A DNA stretch of 26,274 nt from Acanthaster planci. Lineage: Eukaryota; Echinodermata; Asteroidea; Valvatida; Acanthasteridae. The notes under the pieces were generated by a model. That model had not been told where the DNA came from and did not search any database. It saw only the letters and a program-made list of their open reading frames with translations. Positions 1 to 11,900 of this stretch are shown here, piece after piece. The stretch is taken from assembly GCF_001949145.1 (NCBI RefSeq), contig NW_019091414.1:1-26274 (forward strand), given 5' to 3'. Numbering within the stretch: position 1 is the first letter of the stretch; every line of letters begins with the position of its first letter. Made by a program: the position numbers and the translations under genes.

Positions 1-3000
1 CTTGTTCAACATTGAATGTCGAACGTCAAACGAGGAACGAGGAACTAACTTCACATCGGTACCCTATGGCTCTATTCTATACCTAGCCTGAAGGGAACAT
101 CTCACGGGATTTAAATGCACACCAATCGAAAGAGTACCTCAAGGGGAACAACATTCTCCCAGGCTCCAACCTCGTATCTCGTACAACACCAAAGTTATGA
201 CGTCACTTTCGGTCAGTTTTCAAAAGATAGCACATGGCCTGATTCGGATGCAAAATATATCTAAACCTGGATCGCAAATTATCTTCAGTGATTTTTAATC
301 GTTTTCTTCACACCAATTTTGGGGTCTCAAAAAAAACTAGTGCCCTCGGAGAAAATGCCATAACTCCGTTACCCCTTAATCTATGACCTTCAAACATAGA
401 CAACAAGTAGATTAAGAGTTGCACTTCTTTTCCTGAAAGTTTCAATGTCAAAGATTACGGGAGTCAAAAGTTATTTAGGGTCACCAAACGGGGACACCCC
501 ATACTAACCCTAGCCCAAACGGACAACGTACCGGACGGACATATACTGACAACTACTACATAAATAACAGGCGAGGGCACAACAACTCCTCTCCTGAGTA
601 AATCTCTTTATTCCTTTTTAATTAGATTCGGTTGACCTTAATTAATGATTTATTAGGGGTGAAGAACAAAGGGAAAGGAGTTTCTAAAACAAAAAGGATT
701 ACCCAATTAAGGGAAGTGGATTCCTAAGGCGACCCTCGTTGGTTCTCCTGAAGGCAGATATCTATCCTCAGAGCTCGACCCTCCAGACCAGTGAAGCAGT
801 TGTCAGTCCTGAGGATTTAAGGAGCAATGAGTTGGAAAGGGGGGCAGGATTTCCTTAAGGAAAAGGAATGCCTTAAGGGAAGGGGATCCCTGAGACGACA
901 CAATGTCAACAAAACCTACTCTGTAATCACATTTTCTACAAAAACAACTTGACTAACAAATTGGGCAGCTTCAGGAAAATATAGTCGGGAATTCTACAAA
1001 TATCCTTGTACTTAGAGTCTTTGATAAGTCCCAAATGAACAACCAAACTACCTTGACATGCCGACACTAATTGCCTTCAAATTGCAATTGTTGTCGATCG
1101 AATCTCGATCACAATAGAGAGTAACGGAGGATCTAATCTGTTCCAATTTGCGGTAATACCAAAACTGAACAAAAGTAACCAGCGCTTAGTAACCATAGCC
1201 ATTTAAAACACGAGCTAGGCACTCACACATCTGTGGCCTCAGCCTGCCCCAACTGAAGTTTACTAAAGGGTACTCCGCCTAGTCTCGGGTTGGCGTCTCC
1301 ACGTGTTCTAGCTCTGCAACGGCAACGCGACGCGCCTATTTCATATACGAGTTTCTAAAAATAGCATGCACCACAAGACGTACCGCGCGCCAAGTCACAC
1401 AGAACTAAGGAGTGCCAAAGAATCACTTCGTTACAATATCAAAACAGAAACACTGCCTAAGATAAAAGACTTAAAAAGTCTTACACCCAAACTCTTACGG
1501 AAATGCCAAGCATGTGACAACCAGTGCACCTCGGTATTCTCGTATGCAGAAGAAAACACAGTACGAAATTATATTTATGGTACTCTTTACGTGAAAGCTA
1601 ACATAAAAAAGAACAAACTATGCTCTCAATTTTACATTTTTTGAGGAAATAAATCTGCATTTACAAAAAAATTCTTGAGTCCAATCTAACCTAGCTTGGC
1701 TAACAAGAACTGCGCAGGTCAGCTCGACTGAATCAAGAACAATCGTTTGCAATTAGGCAACTCCTTCCAAAGTTATTCATTCTCGTTCCTACGTAAGCAC
1801 GAGAAGTGAAAGTAATCATGCATGAATTAGGAGACTGAGAAGGATAATGGCGGAAGTGAAAGGTCGCTACTAAAAATATCTAGATAACTCTTCATTTATA
1901 TTATTAAACGAAGAGCACAAAGGCAAAAATCTTTTATGGATGTTTTTTCGGGTGGTGGGCCGGCCTGATTAAAAATTCCCATTAGGTGGTTAGGTCTTGA
2001 CCTTTTACTTTCGTGCGACCCAATAGGCGTAATTAATTCATGCGAAGGCCAAAGTGATTCGTGTGGACGAAAAGCAATCTAGACATATCCAATCCCTCCC
2101 ATGGCTTCATACAGACCTTAATTGCAAGAACTGGATGTACTAATACACAGCTGTTTCCCTACCACCAAAGAAGCGAAGACCTAACCTTATTAGGGCTTAG
2201 TACACCATCTTTCTGAGTCTTGGGTTAATATTTACACACCCTTGATGATAATGTGTTAACGGAGACACAATCGTTGCCCAAATATTGCCACCCAAGCTAA
2301 ATTATTTAACAAGAAAACATATAGCTCGTGTGCCAAAATCTTTAATTGGGTAACTGGGTACTCAGTATCTTTCTGTTTTAAGAAAATTAATGCCCTGTGT
2401 CTTGATGTATTAATTATTAATATTTAATACATTTATTTGAACACTCTGCTCGACGAAAATTTATGGCAGTAGTATGTGATACAAAAAGCGGAGAGTAATA
2501 CCTGGGGCCAAGGGAAACAAAAACCATCAGAGAGAATGACAGCTCAAGGGACATGGCCATGTTATGTATGACTCCATGCTTTATTTATGTACGCTCTTTC
2601 TTATGAGTAAGGTGAGACGCGATCCATAGAGCCCCCATAGGAAAGCGTACGTGAGCAAAGATCACGTCATTATGATTTAGGCCTTTTCAACCAGGAAAAA
2701 ACAGACAGAGGCAAGGCCTTCGATGAAACTTTGGATGCCGTCTAATAGGAACACTGTTTATTTTATTTTATTCGATATTTATAATAGTTTCAAATTGACA
2801 CAATAAGATAGAACCAAATAGGCCTATGCTCTAACAAGGGGCACTGACAAATAGTGACTTCGACGTGTAACAAGCAGTGCGTGATTTCCTTCCGATATAC
2901 TGCATTCAAATTAAATTCGAAATAAACACTTCGTCTGGGCTTTTTTGTTTTGCTTTCATAGAGAAGTTGCGAAAAAATGTCCAAATTCCTATTCATCATT

Positions 3001-3229
3001 TTACTAAGATGTTCATTTCTCTTTTAGAACCTTAGGAGACAATGTAAATAGTTTTTAAAAGTCCTAGCGCCGTTTTATTCCTCAAGGTTTGTTTTGGATA
3101 TAATGGTCATTATTCATTGAAATAATGTCAGATAAAACTGACGAATGCAGCGGGGATTTTTTCACTTATAACCCGCGTGCACAGGAATTGACCAACTCTC
3201 AGCTTAAGGGCATCCGCTCCCCAATGGTC
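1..3229. other. Intergenic DNA with no recognised gene
   Basis: The longest open frame (92 codons at 1366-1644, plus strand) has no recognisable domain and no LRRCC1-like composition. There is a 14-base palindrome (TTTCCTTAAGGAAA, 850-863) and AT-rich stretches near 2400 and 2760. The TACATGTA palindrome so common further right is not seen here. Confidence 0.6.
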
Positions 3230-3426
3230 TCTTTTCCCAGATGAAGCACAATCGGTCATTAGCATCGATGATTTTGTTGTCATTCTACTGGCGATTGTAA
3301 CTGTATACCTCCAACACATCCTCATTTCTGTGATTATCTGGCTGGCCAGGCGCCCAGTTGAAATAGTCCAGTTGGCTGCCGTCTTCCAACCATGCCCAGA
3401 CTTCCTCCCGTGTCAAATCGTTGCCT
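3230..3426 (-). pseudogene. Decayed C-type lectin domain exon
   Basis: Read on the minus strand from 3426 after a good acceptor (TTTCCCCGGTACAG), the frame gives NDLTREEVWAWLEDGSQLDY, then FNWAPGQPDNHRNEDVLEVY, then a stop, NDNKIIDANDRLCFI and a final EK. This is the second half of a C-type lectin fold: the W-EDGS-Y-NW core, the galactose-type QPD motif, and the WND region. Three key positions are lost: the first cysteine of the second disulphide (usual EDCLEM) is Val, the Trp of WND is a TAG stop, and the Cys after NDNK is Ile. It is therefore a relic, not a working exon. I did not find the first half of the domain in the next 1.5 kb. C-type lectins are large, fast-duplicating families in marine invertebrates. 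Confidence 0.75.
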
Positions 3427-5989
3427 CTGTACCGGGGAAATAAGATGGTAAGGTTAATTCAACAGACGATACATATAGTTATGAGTTGGCCTATAAGCAA
3501 CGTCCACAGCTATTTTATAGCCTACTTGCTAGTGTGGAAACCTTTGTCGAAGTCAAACATGCATTCCAAATTGAAGCCAACCCCCACACGTTTTAGCTAA
3601 GTAAATTTTGTTCTAGAGGATATCACACTCAGTCACACAGACACTCAAAGTAGTGCTTAAAGTACCTAATAAGTGGTAACTATCGTTCAGAGCATTTTTG
3701 AGCAGGACCACAGTGCTACTTTTCCTCCCTCAACTTGGTCATTTCCCCTTTTAAGAAAGAACATGTAGGATAATAATTTTTTGTAGATATGGTGATTTGT
3801 CAACACTGCCTGTTAAAGGGCCTTAAAACCCTCCGCCCCTTAAAACACACCCTTCCTCCATGCGGTGATTGTGGTCACCAGGTCAGTTCCCCGTCATGCC
3901 TGAGCCTAAACGACTGTTTTATGGTAGCTAATACATCCCCGAGGTCCCCTCTAACTACATTCCATTATTCTGCTGTGGAAAAATAAGTAATGCTAGGTCA
4001 CAACCCAAACAGCCGTCCGTCAGCACGTGTCTGTCAACAAAGAAATCCAGTTCCTGATATCGACCATGAGCTCCTCGGGGTGACTGATTTTTCAAGAATT
4101 TCAACTTGGCAGTGGTTGGGGTGAGGATTACCCAAAAAAAAAATCTTTGCCAAGTTGGCCCATTGGAAAAAAGTTATGACCATATTTGGTGATGTGTGTT
4201 GATGTGTATCATGATCGCCTTAAACAACAAGGACTTGACGCAGGGGTGACATGTATTATGACAAGTTTCATGTTTGCCGTGTCCTCTTCCATTTTCGCAG
4301 ATCACCCCTAAAATGAAGGAAATTTCTCTGCCCGGAAAGTAGCCATTTTGAAAATGTAGCGGCAAAACGCCGGCTAACAGAGTCGGTGCCACTTTCGGAC
4401 CCGATTGCGTCCAAATTGCTCAGAATTGGAAGCCCTGAGTCCGGCGGGCCTGAGGTCCAGTGTCATATTTCTTCAATTCTCCAATTCCATGACTCTCTAA
4501 TATAGAATATTTAGAGTCTGTAACTTTTTCCCGCCTATTTACGTCGATGCACCCATATTGGTGCACTGAACTAAACCCAATTGAGAACAATGTAAATCAA
4601 CCACGTTCGCAGCCCCGGTGCAGGCAACTGAAGTCCCTCAGGCCTCTCAAACAAAAACTATGTGTTTTGGGGTCATTGAGGTTTCAATCGAATTTCAATT
4701 TTTAGTAGGTTAAGCACAATGAAATTTTTAATCATCCACCAAAACAAGCTCCTCCACCAAAAATAAACCTTCCCATGTCTGTCAGTAGCCATTTTTCAAA
4801 TGACTAACCATCCCTCCCCTTTTCAGGCTCTTGGGACAGTTTTTCAATAGCATTACTCTGCTTTGCCCTGGGATGGGAGTCCTTTTCTTGGCTATTCTTA
4901 CACAAGCCCACAATTTCTTGGGCCATATAATCTCCTCTTTTTTAAAATACACTGTTAGGGTATTTTTGAACGCCTTGGCCTCGGGAAGAATTTTCCCTTG
5001 AATTGTGCAGAGCGCGCGCCCCATAGTACTTTTTTATCGAGGCCGCACAGAGAAAGTGGGCCCTCTCTTGATTAACCTGATAATATATAAGCGCGCTACG
5101 TGTTCGAACGAAATACCGGTTGGCTTACACTTTACAGTACATGTACATGAATGATTTTCGATTATACGGTAGGCGTAGGCCAGCCAAATACCGAATTCAA
5201 CGCCCAATTTGCAAGTTTGTCGTCTAGGACTGGCCTAGGCCTATGTCTTCTGTCTTCTTAAAGTTTTGGCATGCATGGTTGAGCTTGCCTCTAAAATGAA
5301 AAATGCATGCAGGGTACGTACAAATACAGTGTACATTACATGTACCGTAATAATATACTAGTAATAAGGTGGATGCCAAAAGTTAGACTGTGAATTGGTC
5401 CTACTAGTAGTATTATGTTTGTTTGCTCTTTGTCAGAGCGGGAACTGGATAGGAGCAGTGTGTGTTTTAGGGTAGGCCCTACCTTTACTTTGAAATGTTA
5501 CCAATTTCTTCATCTGCTAGTTGCTTAGCGCTACGTTGTCTTTGAAAATGCATCTGATGTACATGTACTGTACATGTATCTGATTGATGGAATTCATACA
5601 AGGAGCAGTTTTAAAGTTCCGTTGAAGAAGAAATGCAATTCTTTAAGTATAAGGGTTGAAGAAGAAATGCCATGGCTATACTGTTTATACTTTTATAGTC
5701 TGTGTACCACTTTGTGTACTGTGCTGGTGTGACCCATACAAACAAGTAGACGTCATGTACATGTACATATACTGTAGCTTCAGCAGTTTAGCATGTTTAG
5801 ACTAGCTGCAGCTGCTGTCCATTTTGCCTGTCACACTGAACTTGAGCATTAATGACAGAAACCAGACTAGTAATAACATAATAGATCTTGAACTTAATAT
5901 CCCCTGTTAAAACTCCCCACCCCCTTGAATATGAATCTACTTAAAATTAAAAAACAAATCTCTGGGGCTGCATGCTTGGTGAGTACATG
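3427..5989. other. Intergenic DNA with no recognised gene
   Basis: Short open frames occur at 4174-4392 and 4782-5024 on the minus strand, but neither shows a known domain. From about 5138 the palindrome TACATGTA starts to appear (5138, 5559, 5569 and 5754 areas). Near 5010-5105 there is a short GC-rich patch with GCGCGCG and an AATATATAAG motif, which could be promoter-like for either strand, without further support. Confidence 0.5.
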
Positions 5990-6190
5990 TAGCATGCTCA
6001 TTGAATAAGGTACTTGTACTTGCCGAGTAGCATGCTCATTGAACAAGGTATTATTAGTGTACTTGCTGAGTACGTGTAGCATGCTCACTGAATGAGATAC
6101 TGTACATGTACATGTACTTGCTGAATAGCATGCTCACTGAACAAGGTACCGTACTTGCTGAATAGCATGCTCATTGAACAAGGTACCTGT
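5990..6190. repeat. Minisatellite of five imperfect units of 37-49 bp
   Basis: Units begin with TAGCATGCTCA(T/C)TGAA at 5990, 6028, 6077, 6126 and 6163, giving spacings of 38, 49, 49 and 37 bases. Each continues with AAGGTAC and a variable stretch ending GTACTTGCTGA. The longer units carry extra GTAC/TACATGTA material, so length variation comes from that segment. Confidence 0.9.
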
Positions 6191-7062
6191 TGTCTAATTA
6201 AGTCTTCACAAAATACTTTAATATTAGTACTCGAGGTACCGTAAGCTTGACAACTAAATCATGCAGGTAGTAGCCAGTATGGGCTGTGAACATCTTGATA
6301 ATGTGGGTGTTACAAGTGTGTATGTTTACTGTATATAAGGGAGTGGATAGATGTGCTTTAGCAGTTCTTGTTAAATTGGCAGTAATGTGCACTGAGTCAG
6401 GTTAAACAGACCAATCAGACACGAAACATAATACAAAGTAGTTATAAATTAAATCTGACCATAGACATGATAGAGCTTACAGTAAAACTAGAGCACTGAC
6501 TCATGTACAAAGTGATGCCTGCTGGGCGCATCCATGTTTGTGCACAAACCTGTGGAAAACCAGAAATATTGTACAGTTTTGTATGGCTAAATTTACATAC
6601 ACATGTATATATATCTGTGTCTGTATTCTAGAACGATACATGTACCGGTACATGCACACATACAGTATTGACGTCAACAAAGCTGTTTCGCAAACAACCT
6701 GAACACACAATCAGTAAATGAGCATTTCATTTTTCTCTACCCCCCAAAAAACAAAATTGCAAACGCTACACATGAATTTTTCTGTGCATTTTTTTAACTG
6801 GATTTCATCAGTACCCATAGAGCTATACATGTTCATGTAGCTATACATGTACCGTATGTTGATACCCAATGTACGTCATAGCCCCTGCTCCAGAGCCGTC
6901 AACTCACCTGACACTGACGGAATCAATGGAACGACTTTTTAATTTAGCTGTATCTTTTTAATTTACATATGTATCAAAAGACAAGGGACATACATGAGAA
7001 ATGGGACAACCTTAATTGAATGTTAGGGAAACAGTCATTGTAAAATAATCAGCTATGGATGT

Positions 7063-7435
7063 AATAAGCCATTTGCGAGTTACAGTGTACATTTTAATAA
7101 AATCTGGTGCATTGAGTTATCTGACTGCACATAAACATAACAATTTGAATTCCCCAGACTAAAGACACTGTTGGTATACCTCGTGATTCAGGGCAAGCTT
7201 TCGAATAGCAACCACCATCTCTGGAATGGACTGGTTCCTCTGTGCCGTTCTTATCCATTGAGAGCAGTGTATTGTTGCAAGGCGTGTCTTATGTAACTAA
7301 GCAGAAGCTTGCCCCGAATCACAAGGTACAGCAACAGTGGTTTTAGTAAGGAGAATTCAAGTTGTTATGTTCATGTGAATTTAAAGAACTCAGTGTACCA
7401 GATTTGAGTCAAACTGAATTCGCAAAAGGCTTATT
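7063..7435. mobile_element. Foldback (long inverted repeat) element, about 373 bp
   Basis: The left arm 7063-7200 and the right arm 7306-7435 are imperfect reverse complements along their whole length, with a loop of about 105 bases. Matching landmarks, read inward in each arm, are AATAAGCC, AAATCTGGT, ACATAACAA, TTGAATTC, CACTGTTG, GTGATTC and GGGCAAGCTT. No protein is encoded, so it would be a non-autonomous foldback or MITE-like element. I could not define a target-site duplication. A related single segment is at 13026-13087. Confidence 0.75.
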
Positions 7436-8594
7436 AACACTTGCTATTGCGTTGTACGTGTACGTGTGCATCTTATTCAAAAGATGCGCTGACATTCACA
7501 TATGTTGTACTTGCACATTCGATTTAGAATACATTATTTGATGTTCAGTCTGTCTGATTTTGAATATTCTACAAGCATGCCCGTAGATTCAAAATGTCTG
7601 CGCCCAGGACAGCATCAATTTTTCTCAGTGCAGAGAATGAGAAGTTAGCACTCTAGTTTCTATCTATGAGTCTGCCTGAAAACAAATGCAATCTCCTTAA
7701 TTCCAACCTGACCCGACAAAAATTAAGATAAAACTTACATGTACCTGAACCAAACCATAACCTAGCCAACCCAAAAAAAGAACATTTGTCTACTTGTACC
7801 TGTATGTGTAGCTTGAGCAATTCATCCTTTAGTTTGTCATAGTTTGCACGTGAACTTATCCATGTTGCATAAATTCTTTTGGAAATATCATGGCAAGAAC
7901 TCAAAACTGTTACTACATGTACATGTAGGTGTCTTTATTACAGTCTCGGTATGTACTGTTGGGGAAAAAATCATCTACATGTGGTACATTTACATGTACA
8001 AATTTACATTGGTCATACCAAGCACTAGGCTCTGCAGTAAAAACACACCATGTTAATGGCTGCACTGTTTGCTTTGGACGTGTATTCCATTTATTTTAGG
8101 TTTTTATGGACCAAGATGGCTTAGCTGAACTCACTTAACCCGAAAACCTCGAATATGAAACCAACCCAACTAAAATGGTGGAAAAACGTACAGGTACATG
8201 TACATGTATCTGACCCAGAGTTACCCCTAGGAAGTTTCAGGTCATGTCACTTTTGGTTTCAGGTTCAGTTTGTTCATGGAGCTATAAAAAGCTCCATGGT
8301 TTGTTCAACATTACACTGTAGTTGGGAGTTTTGTGGTGCAGTGGAACTGCGTTGCCTGCTATGCAGTAATCTCAGGCATGGCGCTGTGCAGTAGGAGTTT
8401 TCTTATACATTCATGTACATGTATACCGGTATTTACAGAAGATTTTTTTATTGACGTCTGATTCAATCACATGGATTGTTGGACAAACATCAAATTGCAT
8501 CCATTTTTGCATTGAAGGATGCATTGAAGTACATTACCTGTACCTGTTTTGTTCACATTTAAGGCCAACCTTTTCTTCAATATCTTTTTTCCAG
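7436..8594. other. Upstream region of LRRCC1 with no recognised exon
   Basis: This stretch is AT-rich with several TACATGTA palindromes (about 7915, 7994, 8195 and 8412). The 5' exon and promoter of LRRCC1 should lie here or further left, but I see no decisive signal apart from the weak TATA hairpin at 8275-8298. Short open frames have no recognised domain. Confidence 0.5.
8275..8298 (+). promoter_or_regulatory. Hairpin enclosing a TATA-like sequence upstream of LRRCC1
   Basis: CATGGAGCT (8275-8283) and its exact reverse complement AGCTCCATG (8290-8298) flank a six-base ATAAAA loop, so TATAAAAA lies in a 9-bp perfect inverted repeat. It is about 0.3 kb before the splice acceptor of the first coding exon. 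A core promoter here is only a possibility; nothing else in the sequence (initiator, CpG cluster) clearly supports it. Confidence 0.2.
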
Positions 8595-8654
8595 AGGCGA
8601 TATCCTGCCCAAAATTTTCGAGTTCAATTGACTGCCAAGACTGCAGAACAAAGC
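8595..8654 (+). other. Probable 5' UTR part of the first coding exon, with upstream 3' splice site
   Basis: A strong pyrimidine tract (about 8570-8592, rich in CTTTTTT) ends in CCAG at 8591-8594, a good acceptor. The 60 bases after it run in frame and without stop into ATG 8655. This suggests that at least one non-coding (or short coding) exon lies upstream; I could not identify it. The transcription start is unknown. Confidence 0.5.
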
Positions 8655-8935
8655 ATGAATTCTGGAGCTAGTGATGGTGAAGAATTGTGCCTGATTGATG
8701 CTGGAATCAACTGCTTAACAAGTCTGCATTTCTCAACCAATCTCCGTACACTTAACCTCCATTGCAATCAGATCAGCATCATTAATGGACTAAGCAGACT
8801 TAGGTGGCTTCAACACTTAGATCTCTCCTCCAATCAGATTGCATGCATTGAAGGCTTGGAGTCCCTGACCGTTCTTCGGACATTGAATTTGTCTTGTAAC
8901 CACATCAAGGTTGTTGTTGGCCTACACAGTTTAAG
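8655..8935 (+). CDS. LRRCC1: LRRCC1 coding exon 1: first leucine-rich repeats
   Basis: Encodes residues 1-93 plus two bases of R94. An acidic leader (ASDGEELCLIDAGI) is followed by three LRR units with the SDS22 pattern LxxLxLxxNxI: LRTLNLHCNQIS, LQHLDLSSNQIA and LRTLNLSCNHIK, spaced 22 residues apart. The donor is TTAAG/GTAAAA. The same frame is open back to the acceptor at 8594, so translation could begin in an upstream exon, but ATG 8655 is the first in-frame ATG after that acceptor. Confidence 0.93.
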
Positions 8936-11900
8936 GTAAAATATGTGTGAAGTAAATCAAATTAACTCAGGACAAGTTTCTTGAAGCTGTTGAGCTGAGA
9001 ATATTGGTCAACAATTTCTTTTACTATGTTTACTCACCAAAAATCAACCAAGAGCCAGTGAGAAGTGACAATTAAATTACCTTTTGGCTACATGTAGTTG
9101 TGTGTGTTCTGTAGATTCATGGAATAAGCCTCTGGTATCAGTTTTTTAATTCCACACTTTTATTCTTGGATAAAAACTCTAAATCTTGCCAAACCTTAAT
9201 CATTCAAAAAACATAAATTATTTATGGAATCTGTATCCAGGTTCAAGCAGGCGTTGAAGCAGGCGTTCAGCTCTGTGGAGTTTATTATGCATCAATTGTT
9301 GTAGCATACATGTACATGTACATTGTACCTGTAAGTACATGTACATGTAATAAGCTACCAGTCCATTCAACATAGGATGGCAATCCATCATGCAAATTAC
9401 AAGATGCCTTATCATGCTTATAAATTAAGTGCATTACATGTACATATAGGGAACTGTTGCCCATCTTGGATTGGCTTGTAGAAAATTCAACATACTGTAC
9501 ATGTACACGTACATATTGTAGTTGCAACGTCATGACAACCTGTTTCAATAAGCCAGATGAAAAAATGTGGAATTCACCCGTCCAGTATACATGTATGGTA
9601 CATACATGTACATGTATTCCAGACACACAAACCTTGAAATATTAGATTGATACAACTTTCAATTTTGATCTTTGACAGAATGAGACGGGGGATGGACATA
9701 CATGTACAAAACCCATACTGTACAATGTACATCTATGTTAAGAACCATTTCCAATACACATGATGTACTTGTACCAGTACATCAATAGTACAGGGTATGT
9801 ACTATTATGTACATGTACTGGCATTGCAGTCTCTTTGGTTTTCTCTTAGACATTTTTCATTTCATCCAAAAGGAGCATTGTCTCAGTCATGTCAGTGGTC
9901 AGAGTTTAATGATTTTATTCATTGTTCAACTGTACATGTAGGTGTCAGTTCTATCCTAGGGTACATAATCATACTGAACTCCGTGGGTCCGCTGGATCTC
10001 AACAGCCTTTTGTCGAGTCTGACACACCTGAAACTTACCCCGTTATAACAGGTTTCAATGATCTTGTGACTTTCTGTTGTCAACAGTCAGTTTTTACTTG
10101 CCTGAATTATTTCATTCATTGCAGATCTCTGAGAAAACTTAACCTGTCCTACAACATCATTAAAGATATCAGTGGTTTGGTAACTCTTCATGGTCCCCAG
10201 TCAAGTCTAGCGCACCTACAGTTACATGGGAACCAACTTGATTCATTTAATCATGTTGTTGAGTGTGTGAGTGGACTACAGCAACTACAAGAACTTATAT
10301 TAGCACTAGACACTGATGATAATCCTGTGTGTCGTCAGCCAGGTAAAAACATATTGCACATGCACACAGACCTTAGAATAACATGTTTGGGACATTCTGT
10401 GTGTTTAAACTCTGGAGTAATGGATTGAGAGATCCCACATTACTGACAAGATGATCATCAATTCACCCCATACACGTACTAAAGATGCTTTTAAGAATTC
10501 TCATTATTCCAAAACTTCCCAACAAACTTTTTTACATGTACTTGTAGTGATATTCCATTGTTAAATTATTATTTAAAGTATCATTTGTCTTTTCTAAAGG
10601 GTATCGTACAGCCATGCTTCACTCCCTTCCACAGATTCAAATATTGGATGGTATGAATAGACGAGGACACCATGTCCCCATAGACAACATAATGGCAGAC
10701 ATACCGGGTAACAGGCTGCACACGTATACATTAGAAGATCCTATCACACCATTTCACATTTTCTTTTCCCATTTCCTATAGACGTAAGATACATGTTATT
10801 ATGCTTGGAAGCCAAAAATATATTAAACTATGGAATCAGTTATTTCAAAACCTCTAGCAAAGAAGCAAAACTAAATTTATCATGTGTTAGATGAGGGAGG
10901 TGATTCACTACACATCCTATACAGAAGAGTGCCTCACAAGTTACATGTAGGTTGTTACATTCTTGCATCTGTGGTTGCTGCCATGGTCAATACCAAAACC
11001 AGTAAGAATGAACTCATCAGTAATTATTCTCTTGTATTTGTAGACAGTTGCAAAAGTTTTTCTTTGGTTGGAACACATAATAGAGTCACCCATGGAGTCA
11101 GGCTGACTTTTGAGATGGACATTTTTAACTATTTAGTTGTAACAGACTTGCCCATGTAGTCAGGCTGACTTTTGAGATGGACATTTTTAGACTATTTAGT
11201 TGTAACAAAGTTGCCCTTGTAGTCAGGCTGACTTTTGAGATTTTTAGACTATTCAATTGTAAAAGTCTAAGTGTACGTGTATGTGATCACATATTAAAGT
11301 TCCAGTGTTAACTTTCTTGTAATACAGCAATAATATTTTGTTTGTGAATATTTACCAGAATTCTTAATTGCTTGATCACTACAGGACTGGACCAGTATTT
11401 GGAGTATCTGCTCAGCTCAGACTCCACCTGTGCCAGTGCTCAGGTATAAAAATAACTCCCACAGAATTACAGAAGTATCCATAAAATTTTGTTTGAAGAT
11501 TGAAAGGAGGGGCAACATTTGTCAAAAGAGTTCTTAAGTTGTTAATTTTCAACTTTGTCATGCAATTTCAGACATACACATATAGCGTACATCTGAATGT
11601 AAAATGTACACTCAACACCCAAGCAATAAATACCATTTCTACAAATCACAATCAAACAGAAGCGTGTTTCTACAAAGTATGCTTAATGGTACATGTACAT
11701 TATGAAAGTAAATATAAAAAGGGGTTGCTGGTGTTTTGAGCCTTTTTCCATCACTTAGATGAACATTTTCCTTCCAAATCTTTGTACATGTACTCTAACT
11801 CGACTTGTGGTAGCTTGTACATGTACCCTTTATCAGAACTAAAATTCATTTTTTGCGTATAAATATACTTACTGACACTTTTTATCATGCCCATTGATTC

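Noticed and set aside
1366-1644. Open frame of 92 codons on the plus strand
   Set aside because: It has no recognisable domain, no initiation or splice context that stands out, and sits in AT-rich intergenic DNA.
4174-4392. Minus-strand open frame of 72 codons with Cys/His-rich part (HETCHNTCHPC)
   Set aside because: The Cys/His spacing does not match a zinc finger I know, and it ends in low-complexity sequence; likely chance.
4782-5024. Possible minus-strand gene start near 5024, with a second frame beginning MAQEIVGLCKNSQEKD and a GGTTAGT donor-like site
   Set aside because: Two competing frames, no domain and no convincing second exon. It could be the first exon of a divergent gene, but I cannot support it.
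8155-8394. Open frame of 79 codons before the first LRRCC1 exon
   Set aside because: Its sequence is not LRR-like, it ends in a stop before 8451, and no donor joins it in phase to 8595.
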